Assembly (NCBI GenBank): GCA_005239865.1
Contig: SBBC01000058.1
Span: forward strand, 1 to 34,835
Origin: Candidatus Microgenomatus auricola
GTDB taxonomy: Bacteria > Patescibacteriota > Patescibacteriia > SBBC01
DNA: 34,835 nt
Direction: 5' to 3'
In this document: in pieces, positions 27,127 to 34,646 of the stretch
How positions within the stretch are numbered: position 1 is the stretch's first letter
How the letters are laid out: each line of letters begins with the position of its first letter
Made by a program: the position numbers and the translations under genes
The notes under the pieces: model-generated
What the model saw: only the letters and a program-made list of their open reading frames with translations
Databases searched by the model: none
What the model was told of the DNA's origin: nothing

Positions 27127-27363
27127 ATGAAAAGCGTGCTGGAGAAAACGCTCCACGCCAATCTCGTCGCTTCGGCCGAGGCGTTCGAGTCGGCGCTCGG
27201 AGAAGTGCTCGACGTTCCGGGGGAATCGGCCTCGCCAAAACTCCGGGCTTCGGCGCGACTTCTGCAGAGCGATGTCAAGGCCTTTCGCCTGTATCTCGAA
27301 CAGCAGGTCGAGACGATCGCGGTCTCCGCCACCGTCCCGTCAGCCCGTCCCTGGATTGGCTAG
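27127..27363 (+). CDS. Small hypothetical alpha-helical protein (78 aa)
   Basis: Good SD (CGGAGGTGACCACATG). Confidence 0.55.
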   Translation: MKSVLEKTLHANLVASAEAFESALGEVLDVPGESASPKLRASARLLQSDVKAFRLYLEQQVETIAVSATVPSARPWIG

Positions 27364-27429
27364 GCGGCACCATCGACCGGGACGATTGCCCGCCGCCAGC
27401 GGCGTCATGCCACCGCGGCCGCACCTTTC

Positions 27430-27466
27430 AGCCACTGACTCTTTGAGGAGGGTTGGTGGCTTTTTA
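27430..27466 (+). terminator. Terminator AGCCAC...GTGGCT-TTTT
   Basis: 6-bp stem plus T-tract. Confidence 0.5.
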
Positions 27467-27468
27467 TA

Positions 27469-27566
27469 CTCCTCCCCTCATCAGAGGGGAGGGGAGCCAG
27501 AGACCGCGAGTTCCGAGCGGTCTCGGCGGAGAGGGGTTTCTCATCCCCCTTTCCAAGGGGAGGGGA
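27469..27566. repeat. Cluster of three palindromes (CTCCTCCCCTC-ATCA-GAGGGGAGGGGAG; GAGACCGC...GCGGTCTC; CCCCTT-TCC-AAGGGG)
   Basis: Read directly; possible MITE/REP-like element. Confidence 0.6.
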
Positions 27567-27780
27567 GGCGGACAGGGGTATATTCCCTTCCGTTACACGT
27601 GTTATACTACCTCCCGCTCTCCGTCGCTCCTTGTATCATCATTCTCTACCCATTCCTTCGGAGCCCTAGATCGCCGTGTCCCGTGGGATGCGGTTGCGGG
27701 CTAAGCCCGACTGTGAGCCACGGGCATATCAGCCGGGACGTACAATCCGGAGAATGTGGTCGGGAGCATCGGAGCAGCAT

Positions 27781-27856
27781 CGGGGTATGGCGCAGTTGGT
27801 AGCGCGCATGCATGGGGTGCATGAGGTCCGGGGTTCGAGTCCCCGTACCCCGACCA
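27781..27856 (+). tRNA. tRNA-Pro (anticodon GGG), CCA encoded
   Basis: Acceptor CGGGGTA/TACCCCG; D arm GCGC-AGTTGGTA-GCGC; anticodon stem CATGC-ATGGGGT-GCATG; T arm GGTTCGAGTCC. Confidence 0.95.
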
Positions 27857-27897
27857 GCGACTTTCAAAAATGGGTTCGACCTGTCCCGCACTTGCGA

Positions 27898-27916
27898 CCC
27901 CCGATCCGGTCGGGGG
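27898..27916. repeat. Palindrome CCCCCGATCCGGTCGGGGG
   Basis: Inverted near-copy at 28615-28631. Confidence 0.6.
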
Positions 27917-28004
27917 ATAGTGCGGGGTAAAAATTCCCCCTAAAGCCCCCCGGAGTTTACCCTGCCGGATGGCGGGGCCCGCCCGCAGGCTAGATTTCCC
28001 CTTC

Positions 28005-28040
28005 TCCGGCAGAGCCGGATCCGGCTTCGCCGGAAAAAAG
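28005..28040. repeat. Tandem 15-nt hairpins TCCGGCAGAGCCGGA-TCCGGCTTCGCCGGA followed by A-tract
   Basis: Two adjacent perfect 6-bp stems. Confidence 0.65.
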
Positions 28041-28222
28041 GTTCGCGCAGCGTTCAATAAATTCGACCAATCAAAACGTATGGTGATGGATTGGATTATC
28101 TGGTGTCTTTTTAGACTGGGAACGCTCTTGACACTTACTAACCTTCAGGGTTAGGTAACTATCGTCTTCCCTTGGCCCTTGTCCGGCTATGGCACACGGT
28201 CAGGCGCTCAAGGGCGGATTCC

Positions 28223-28519
28223 ATGTGGACGGTTCTTTTCACCGGCCTGACGGTACTGATGTTCGTCCGGAGCGTGAGTACGCTCGGCCTGACGTTCTGG
28301 GAGCGGTGGCGGCTGCCCACCAACCGAGGCCGGCGGAGCTACGTTCTCGAGCCCATCTGGCGGCGCGGGGTGTACGTCACGGTCGGCGGGTTTCTTCTCC
28401 TTTTCTACGGCCTCATCACCAGCGTCATCCAGAAACAACAGATCGTCGGAGTGATGGTCGCCGCCATTCTCGTATTTGGTCTGACCACGAATTTCCTGGG
28501 GCGGACGAGAAATTCGTAG
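28223..28519 (+). CDS. Small membrane protein
   Basis: Two hydrophobic segments (VLFTGLTVLMFV; VTVGGFLLLFYGLI...VMVAAILVFGLTT). Confidence 0.6.
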   Translation: MWTVLFTGLTVLMFVRSVSTLGLTFWERWRLPTNRGRRSYVLEPIWRRGVYVTVGGFLLLFYGLITSVIQKQQIVGVMVAAILVFGLTTNFLGRTRNS

Positions 28520-28600
28520 CAGTAATTCCGCACCAGATTGCCGATCTTGTCTGACGAAGCCCGCTCCGGCTTCCTCGGAAAAGATCGGTTTTTTATTCCA

Positions 28601-28646
28601 AAAACCCGCGCCATCCCCGACTGGATCGGGGACTGGTACGGGTTTT
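28601..28646 (-). terminator. Hairpin terminator for the RRM gene containing palindrome TCCCCGACTGGATCGGGGA
   Basis: AAAACCCG...CGGGTTTT outer stem; downstream of the minus-strand stop. Confidence 0.65.
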
Positions 28647-28655
28647 CGTTGGTTC

Positions 28656-28991
28656 TTAGAAGCGGTCTTGACCGCCGCCGAAGCCACCCCCACCGCGACC
28701 ACCGCGGAAACCGCCGCCACCACCCCGTCGGGGCGGGCGATCGGTCATTGGGCGGGCTTCGTTCACCTTGATGGCGCGACCGTCAAGCTCTTTCCCATCC
28801 CACATCGAGATGGCGGCTTGGGCCTCGTCGTCGCTGCCCATTTCCACGAAGCCGAAGCCCCGGGAACGGCCGGACATTTTGTCCATGATCACCGAAGCGG
28901 AGACCACGGTGCCGGCTTGAGCGAACGCCTGCTTCAGACCATCGTCGGTGGTGTTGTAGGACAACCCGCCGACGTATAACTTTGTTGCCAT
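28656..28991 (-). CDS. Single-RRM RNA-binding protein with Gly/Arg-rich tail
   Basis: MATKLYVGGLSYNTTDDGLKQAF (RNP2), GRSRGFGFVEM (RNP1), RGGGGGFRGGRGGGGFGGG tail. Confidence 0.95.
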   Translation of the reverse strand: MATKLYVGGLSYNTTDDGLKQAFAQAGTVVSASVIMDKMSGRSRGFGFVEMGSDDEAQAAISMWDGKELDGRAIKVNEARPMTDRPPRRGGGGGFRGGRGGGGFGGGQDRF

Positions 28992-29206
28992 GAGACGAAC
29001 GTGCTTACTTGATAGATGTAGGGCGACCTTCTCGTAGCTCGCCCCCACCTGAGCGCGTCTCCATTCGTCGAATGGCGTCGTCCCAAGCAGGCAAACTAAC
29101 CGAGCACCTACTACGGACAGACTACATGATGCTTGCTTTTTTGGCAAGGGCCACAAGAGATCGCGGAGGTCGTGGAGGAATTGTCGTGTCGTGCTACACT
29201 TCCAGC

Positions 29207-29731
29207 ATGATCCCGATACTTCGTAGCACCAAGTTTGTCTTGCGCCCTTTTCGTCAGAGCGACGCACGCTCGCTTGCAGCTCACATTCATGACCGTGAGA
29301 TAGCTCGAAACACCGCCAACATCCCGTATCCGTACACGCTCAAGGACGCGCGGCGGTGGCTGGAAAAAACCATCAAGGACATGCAGGAGCGGCGGCCGAA
29401 GAACGTGAACTTCGCGATCCTCGTTGATCGGGGTGTCGTCGGTGGGATCGGATTGCATAACATCAAACACGCCCACAAAGCCGAGATCGGCTATTGGCTG
29501 GCGAGGCCGTACTGGGGTCAAGGCATTATGACGCAGGCGGTCCGTCTCGTGATGCGGTACGGCTTTCACCGTTTCAAGCTCAAACGGATTTTCGCGTTCA
29601 CGTTTCCTTGGAACAAAGGCTCGCAGCGGGTGTTGCTCAAAGCCGGCTTCAGACGCGAAGGGTTACTCAAAAAGAACGTCAAGAAGGGGAACAAGATTTT
29701 TGACAGTCTGATCTATGCCAAGGTGAGGTAG
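29207..29731 (+). CDS. GNAT N-acetyltransferase (RimJ/RimL-like)
   Basis: LRPFRQSDARSLAAHI, IGYWLARPYWGQGIMTQAVRLVM, NKGSQRVLLKAGFRREG. Confidence 0.92.
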   Translation: MIPILRSTKFVLRPFRQSDARSLAAHIHDREIARNTANIPYPYTLKDARRWLEKTIKDMQERRPKNVNFAILVDRGVVGGIGLHNIKHAHKAEIGYWLARPYWGQGIMTQAVRLVMRYGFHRFKLKRIFAFTFPWNKGSQRVLLKAGFRREGLLKKNVKKGNKIFDSLIYAKVR

Positions 29732-29732
29732 C

Positions 29733-30878
29733 GTGATCGAGTTTCGGCTGTTAAAGAAATCGAAACGGAGCCGCGCTCGCCTGGGAGCACTGAAAACTCC
29801 GCACGGCGTGGTGGAAACTCCGGCTTTCGTCCCTGTGGCAACCCTGGCCAACGTCAAGACGCTGTCGAGCGATGAAGTGCTCCAGACCAAAACGCAGATC
29901 CTGATCGCCAACGCGTATCACCTGCATCTCAAACCGGGTGAGGGCGTGGTCAAACAAGCCGGTGGCTTGCACCGGTTCATGCACTGGCCGAAACCGCTGA
30001 TGACCGACTCCGGTGGGTTTCAGGTGTTCAGTTTGGGGTTTGGGAAAGATCTGGGCGTCGGGAAAATCCTCAAGTACTTTCCGGGACGGAGCGGGGAGAG
30101 CGTTCGTCTCGGCAGCCAGCCCCAACACCTGAAAATCACGGACGAGGGCGTACTCTTCCGTTCACCGTTTGACGGCCAACCCGTATTCCTTGGACCGAAA
30201 GAATCGATCAGGATCCAAGCGGCGCTCGGCGCGGATATCATGTTCACGTTTGACGAATGCACGCCGCCGCTGTCGACCCTGGCCTATGCGAAACAGGCCT
30301 TGGCACGCACGCACCGGTGGGCACAAGCGTGTGTCGACGCGAAGCCAAGCCGGCCGGCGTTGTTCGGTGTCGTCCAGGGATCGCGCTTCAAGGCGCTGCG
30401 GATCGCGAGTGCCAGATTCATCAATGCAGTGGGGGTTGAGGGTTTTGGGATCGGCGGCGATCTCGGATCGAGCAAACAGGCCATGCAGAACATTCTGGGT
30501 TGGGTCATGCCAGAACTCGATGAGCGCAAACCGCGGCATCTCCTTGGCATCGGCTATCTTGAGGACATCGAGTTGATTGTCAAGCAAGGAATTGATCTGT
30601 TCGACTGCACCCTGCCAACGCACTCCGCCCGCCGCGGCCTGGCGTTGACGAGCCGGGGGAGACTGGATCTTGGGAAGCAGCAGTGGTTGAGAGACCACAC
30701 ACCGTTGGACGCTGGCTGCGCATGCCCGGTCTGCGAGCGATACACCCGAAGCTATCTTTCGCATCTCACGCGGGCAAAAGAAATGACCGGCATGAAACTC
30801 CTGACCATGCACAATGTGTTTTTCTTCAACACCTTTGTCGAGCGGATCCGCGTCAAAATCAAGCAGGGGAAACTCTAG
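29733..30878 (+). CDS. tgt: Queuine tRNA-ribosyltransferase
   Basis: GVVETPAFVPVATLANVK, MTDSGGFQVFSLG, GVVQGS, GFGIGGDLG, DLFDCTLPT, C-x-C-x2-C Zn site; GTG start. Confidence 0.95.
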   Translation: MIEFRLLKKSKRSRARLGALKTPHGVVETPAFVPVATLANVKTLSSDEVLQTKTQILIANAYHLHLKPGEGVVKQAGGLHRFMHWPKPLMTDSGGFQVFSLGFGKDLGVGKILKYFPGRSGESVRLGSQPQHLKITDEGVLFRSPFDGQPVFLGPKESIRIQAALGADIMFTFDECTPPLSTLAYAKQALARTHRWAQACVDAKPSRPALFGVVQGSRFKALRIASARFINAVGVEGFGIGGDLGSSKQAMQNILGWVMPELDERKPRHLLGIGYLEDIELIVKQGIDLFDCTLPTHSARRGLALTSRGRLDLGKQQWLRDHTPLDAGCACPVCERYTRSYLSHLTRAKEMTGMKLLTMHNVFFFNTFVERIRVKIKQGKL

Positions 30879-30879
30879 C

Positions 30880-31836
30880 ATGGACAATCCCGTTCGCCGG
30901 ACGACGAAGTGGGTGGTCGAGCGGAGCACCCACGTCCGCATCAACCGAGCGGCGGTTGAGCGACTGGCGGAAGAATGGGTCCAGCAAGGCGTGCGCGTGC
31001 CGGCCTGGCCCCGATCCATGCACTTGGAAACGCCGGACGCTCGACAGCTCCTGACGTATCTCTTCGTGCTCGACAGTTTGAATTTTTGTTTTTGGTCAAA
31101 CTCCGAGAAGTGGAAAATTTCATATCATGGTAAATCTTATGATGGATATTTTGCCCTGTCGTTGTCGCTCCGGAAATTTTTTGAGCAGCAACCGCAACGC
31201 GCGACGTTTCAGTATTTTGCAGACATGCCAAACGCTGCTTTTTGTCGGATGTTGGCGGGGCCGGGAAGACTGTTGTTCATGCGCCAGCGCTGGGACATCC
31301 TTCGCAGCGTCAGCCGGGTTTTCGTCAAGCGCTTCCAAGACGACCCGCGAAAGTTCATAGCCCAGGCACACCAAAAAATCTCGGTCTTGGTTCCGATGAT
31401 TGCTCAACTTCCTTTTTTCAACGACGTGGCGAAATATCGGGGACGGCGGATCGCGCTATGGAAACGCGCCCAAATTCTGGCGGGCGACGTCTACGGAGCT
31501 TTTCAGGGACGAGGTTTTGGGAGGTTTCTAGACCTGGACTATTTGACTGCCTTCCCAGATTATAAACTGCCGCAGATTCTCCATCACCTCGGGCTTTTGG
31601 AATACTCAAAACCGCTTGAAGTCAAATTGCGAAACCGACGCGAGATTCGTGCTGGCTCACAAGCCGAGATCGAGATCCGGAGCGCCACAGTCTGGGCGGT
31701 CGAGTGGCTGCTGGCGGCGCTCCAGAAACGCGGTCGGCAATTCTCGGCCTTTGAGATTGATTGGATTTTGTGGAATCAGAGTCAGCGGTTGCCGCTGCCC
31801 GGGCCGTATCACCGGACGCGAACGCTGTTCTATTGA
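30880..31836 (+). CDS. Queuosine 5'-phosphate N-glycosylase-like (Qng1/DUF2419, queuosine salvage)
   Basis: LNFCFWSNSEKWKISYHGKSYDGYFALSLSLRK, KRAQILAGDVYGAFQGRGFGRFLDLDYLTAFPDYKLPQILHHLGLLEYS, AEIEIRSATVWAVEWL; starts 1 nt after tgt. Confidence 0.85.
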   Translation: MDNPVRRTTKWVVERSTHVRINRAAVERLAEEWVQQGVRVPAWPRSMHLETPDARQLLTYLFVLDSLNFCFWSNSEKWKISYHGKSYDGYFALSLSLRKFFEQQPQRATFQYFADMPNAAFCRMLAGPGRLLFMRQRWDILRSVSRVFVKRFQDDPRKFIAQAHQKISVLVPMIAQLPFFNDVAKYRGRRIALWKRAQILAGDVYGAFQGRGFGRFLDLDYLTAFPDYKLPQILHHLGLLEYSKPLEVKLRNRREIRAGSQAEIEIRSATVWAVEWLLAALQKRGRQFSAFEIDWILWNQSQRLPLPGPYHRTRTLFY

Positions 31837-31931
31837 TGACCGAGTTGCTGCCTGATATTTGCTATACTGTGTCTATGACCAAGGTTTCGACGAGTCAGAC
31901 TAGCGTGTCAACATTGAGGAGGTGAGGGTTG

Positions 31932-32228
31932 ATGCCAGAGATTATCACGCGGTATCCGGACGTGACCTTACGCGTGCTCCAGGATGCCGGTGCACAGTGT
32001 GGAGCGGGTACGACGCCCACGATCCTGCATGACTGTCCGCCGCAACGGTTCTGCACCCTGCCAACTGGTGAAGTTTGCGTTTTGGGTATCAACGAGTTGC
32101 ACCGCGCCCAGCAGGTGACGGTCTGGCAGCTCTGGCAGCAGCCGGTGCTCGCTTTGCCAACGGTCGCGATTGTGGTGCTGGTTTTTCTGCTTGGCGTCCG
32201 GCTGGCCCGAGCTCGACGACCAGCCTAG
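31932..32228 (+). CDS. Small single-TM protein with four Cys
   Basis: SD-like GAGGAGGTGAGGG; C-terminal TM PTVAIVVLVFLLGVRLA. Confidence 0.55.
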   Translation: MPEIITRYPDVTLRVLQDAGAQCGAGTTPTILHDCPPQRFCTLPTGEVCVLGINELHRAQQVTVWQLWQQPVLALPTVAIVVLVFLLGVRLARARRPA

Positions 32229-32277
32229 CTTGCCTCGCGCGGTACGGCTGGACGAACTGGGTTTTTTGAGCGTAGTC

Positions 32278-32817
32278 ATGACAAAAATTACGGTCGCCCT
32301 CGGCGACATCACCAACCAGAACACTGAAGCAATTGTTAATTCTGCTAATCCCAGTTTGCTGGGTGGTGGCGGCGTTGACGGCGCGATTCACGCCGCGGCT
32401 GGACCGCGGTTACTTGAAGAAACGCGAAAACTCGGCGGCTGCAAAATCGGTGAAGCCAAGATGACCAACGGGCATCGCCTGCCGGCCGAGTATATTGTCC
32501 ATACCGTCGGTCCGGTCTACGGTCGGATGGAAGGTCAGGAAGCCAGGCTGCTGGCACAGTGTTATCGAAGTTCGCTTGACCTGGCCCAAGCGCACCTGGT
32601 TCGGAGCATCGCCTTTCCCTCAATCTCGACCGGCGCTTACGGTTACCCGATCGAGGAAGCGGCGCCGATCGCCATCCGAACGGTCGGGGAATGGCTCAAG
32701 GCCCACCCTGATGTTTTCGACGAGATCCGGTTTGTCCTGTTCTCGCGTGATGATTACGAAACTTATGCTACGTTGTTGAGCGATGAGAGAAAAACCGATC
32801 GGTCTCTATCTAACTAA
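32278..32817 (+). CDS. Macro-domain protein (O-acetyl-ADP-ribose deacetylase-like)
   Basis: GDITNQNTEAIVNSANPSLLGGGGVDGAIHAAAG, FPSISTGAYGYPIEEAA. Confidence 0.95.
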   Translation: MTKITVALGDITNQNTEAIVNSANPSLLGGGGVDGAIHAAAGPRLLEETRKLGGCKIGEAKMTNGHRLPAEYIVHTVGPVYGRMEGQEARLLAQCYRSSLDLAQAHLVRSIAFPSISTGAYGYPIEEAAPIAIRTVGEWLKAHPDVFDEIRFVLFSRDDYETYATLLSDERKTDRSLSN

Positions 32818-32874
32818 AGACAGCATCAAACTCGAGTCGTTCTCGGGGTACTAGACTAAAAAGGAGGAACGGCA

Positions 32875-33210
32875 ATGGAACTCCTAAAAAAGAAGTGCGT
32901 CCCCTGCGAGGGTGGTGAACCACCGCTCAAGCCGGAAGAAATTCAGAAATTGCAGCCGCAGGTGCCGGAGTGGAGCGTGGAAACGGTTGACGGCCACCCC
33001 TCCCTGGTCAAGACCTTTACGTTCAAGGACTTCGCCGGCGCAATTGATTTTGTCAACCAGGTCAAAGACGTGGCCGAAGATGAAGGGCATCATCCTGACC
33101 TGCATATTCATTGGAACACGGTGCGGGTAGAGAACTGGACGCATGCCACCGGCGGGTTGCATGAGAATGATTTTATCTTAGCGGCGAAGATCGACCGCAT
33201 TACCGACTGA
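32875..33210 (+). CDS. Pterin-4a-carbinolamine dehydratase (PCD/DCoH)
   Basis: FKDFAGAIDFVNQVKDVAEDEGHHPDLHIHWNTVRVENWTHATGGLHENDF. Confidence 0.92.
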   Translation: MELLKKKCVPCEGGEPPLKPEEIQKLQPQVPEWSVETVDGHPSLVKTFTFKDFAGAIDFVNQVKDVAEDEGHHPDLHIHWNTVRVENWTHATGGLHENDFILAAKIDRITD

Positions 33211-33299
33211 GGCTTGACTCATTCGATCCCGCGGTGTAACCTTGATACAGGTGGCCAGCAGCCACCTATTTAATATGACCTATAATCTGATCACGGTAT

Positions 33300-33338
33300 T
33301 TGACATTATATCATTTATGATATAGAATAATGTCACCG
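33300..33338 (+). promoter_or_regulatory. TTGACA-N17-TAGAAT promoter within an interrupted ~35-bp palindrome; candidate toxin-antitoxin operator
   Basis: TGACATTAT...ATAATGTCA outer arms and ATATCAT-TT-ATGATAT inner arms. Confidence 0.65.
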
Positions 33339-33701
33339 AGTAAAGAACCTCAAATCAAGGCATTTCTGTTTCTGAAGAGCAACGGGCGGAGCCCTTTCGA
33401 GGAGTATGTACGCTGACTCAATTCAAAGCGGGAAATAGCGTATATTCACGCGACGATCGATAAACTCATTCAGAACAATGGTCGCTTACCACCGCCGTAT
33501 GCTAAGAAAGTTCGGGACAAGATATGGGGACCTCGCTCAACTCGCGGTAATCGTGCATTCTATTTCATCGACACCGGACGAGAAATCGTTCTAATCGACG
33601 GGTACACCAAAAAGCGTGACCGGATTGAGTCGCATGTACTTGACCGCGTTTGGAACTTGTACCAGGAATACTTGCTAACCCGCCATCGGAAACCGTATTA
33701 A
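33330..33701 (+). pseudogene. RelE/HigB (Gp49-like) toxin ORF interrupted by an in-frame TGA at 33414-33416
   Basis: MSPSKEPQIKAFLFLKSNGRSPFEEYVR*LNSKREIAYIHATIDKLIQNNGRLPPPYAKKVRDKIWGPRSTRGNRAFYFIDTGREIVLIDGYTKKRDRI...; 124 codons otherwise open. Confidence 0.8.
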
Positions 33702-33720
33702 GAAATCAAGGAAGAATCCT

Positions 33721-33987
33721 ATGCGCAAAAACAATGCCTTCTATAAATTCAGGAAGGACAAGGAATATCAGCGCTACTACAAAGAAGCCAGTGATGAAAT
33801 TGAGTTAGCAATCGCCTTGACGCAGGCCCGTAAACGCAAGGGTTTGACCCAAGCCCAACTCGCGAAGCGCACCGGTATGCCGCAAAGCCAGATCGCTAGG
33901 ATCGAGAGCGGGAATCATAACGTGACCATCGGGACGCTCAATCGCGTAGCGAGCGTGTTGAATTTGAAAATCAAGGTGGCCGGGTAG
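33721..33987 (+). CDS. XRE-family HTH antitoxin (HigA-like)
   Basis: ALTQARKRKGLTQAQLAKRTGMPQSQIARIESGNHNVTIGTLNRVASVLNLKI. Confidence 0.92.
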   Translation: MRKNNAFYKFRKDKEYQRYYKEASDEIELAIALTQARKRKGLTQAQLAKRTGMPQSQIARIESGNHNVTIGTLNRVASVLNLKIKVAG

Positions 33988-34000
33988 CACAAACAAAACC

Positions 34001-34025
34001 GGCCGGACATGCGAAATATCCGGCC
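34001..34025. terminator. Hairpin GGCCGGA...TCCGGCC, bidirectional terminator-like
   Basis: 7-bp stem flanked by AAACAAAACC upstream. Confidence 0.5.
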
Positions 34026-34235
34026 TACGTTTAGTAGTGCAACAATAGACGGGTTAACTGTACGACGCTTGACGCCAGCAACCATGCGCCGTAGACTGAA
34101 GGTCTACTCTTTGCGAGTCTGTTCGTTGTGGCCCGTTTCTGGGGTTTCCACTTCTGACCAAAACACATGGATGTGGCCCCGCGCCCGCCATCGGATTTCG
34201 GTCAGTGCGGATTCTCTGGTTTCGGGCGTCTTGTG

Positions 34236-34322
34236 CCCGAGAGTGTGAGATTGATCGCCGGTTCACGGGGGACCCCGGGTATGGACTGGCTGTCATCAAT
34301 ACCGCTCTCGGGTTTTTCTTTT
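34236..34322 (+). terminator. Structured terminator CCCGAGAG...ATTGAT...ATCAAT...CTCTCGGG-TTTTTCTTTTT
   Basis: 8-bp outer stem, second 6-bp stem, inner GC hairpin, T-rich tail. Confidence 0.65.
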
Positions 34323-34347
34323 TCCGGCCTGGTGCTAGACTAGAACC

Positions 34348-34584
34348 ATGATCCAAAAGGAAGTGGTCAAGCAAATGATTGTCCTTGCGACCAGCGCCTT
34401 CGGCTTGGTGGCGGCACTCGCCTGGAACTCGGCCATTCAAGAACTCTTCAAGCGGCTGTTCGGCTCGACCTCCGGCATCGTCAGCATGTTCGTGTACGCG
34501 GTGGTGGTGACCATGATTGCGGTGGCGGTCACGACGAAACTCGGCCGCATGCAGAAGCGGCTCGAGGATGAGGAGAAGCGCTAG
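34348..34584 (+). CDS. Small membrane protein (DUF5654-like)
   Basis: QMIVLATSAFGLVAALAWNSAIQELFKRLFG...MFVYAVVVTMIAVAVTTKLGRMQKRLEDEEKR. Confidence 0.75.
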   Translation: MIQKEVVKQMIVLATSAFGLVAALAWNSAIQELFKRLFGSTSGIVSMFVYAVVVTMIAVAVTTKLGRMQKRLEDEEKR

Positions 34585-34646
34585 GTCCCATCCGGCACCA
34601 ATCGTTTGGCAGGTATTTAGGCGCCTTTACTCGGAACAGGCAGGAT

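Noticed and set aside
27646-28057. Minus-strand ORFs with GTRTPDLMHPMHARYQLRH and GYGDSNPGPHAPHACALPTAPYP
   Set aside because: Well-known spurious translations antisense to tRNA genes; here they cover tRNA-Pro(GGG).
28141-28155. Inverted TAACC-TTCAG-GGTTA near 28.14 kb as another IVP arm pair
   Set aside because: Too short and without an associated gene; could be a chance hairpin.
33330-33701. UGA recoding (Gly/Trp) in the interrupted toxin
   Set aside because: Several conserved genes in the window terminate with TGA (2062-aa protein, pilN, gatC), so TGA acts as stop; a point nonsense or sequencing error is simpler.
34009-34248. 79-aa ORF after the antitoxin
   Set aside because: Begins inside a terminator hairpin and has no domain similarity or RBS.
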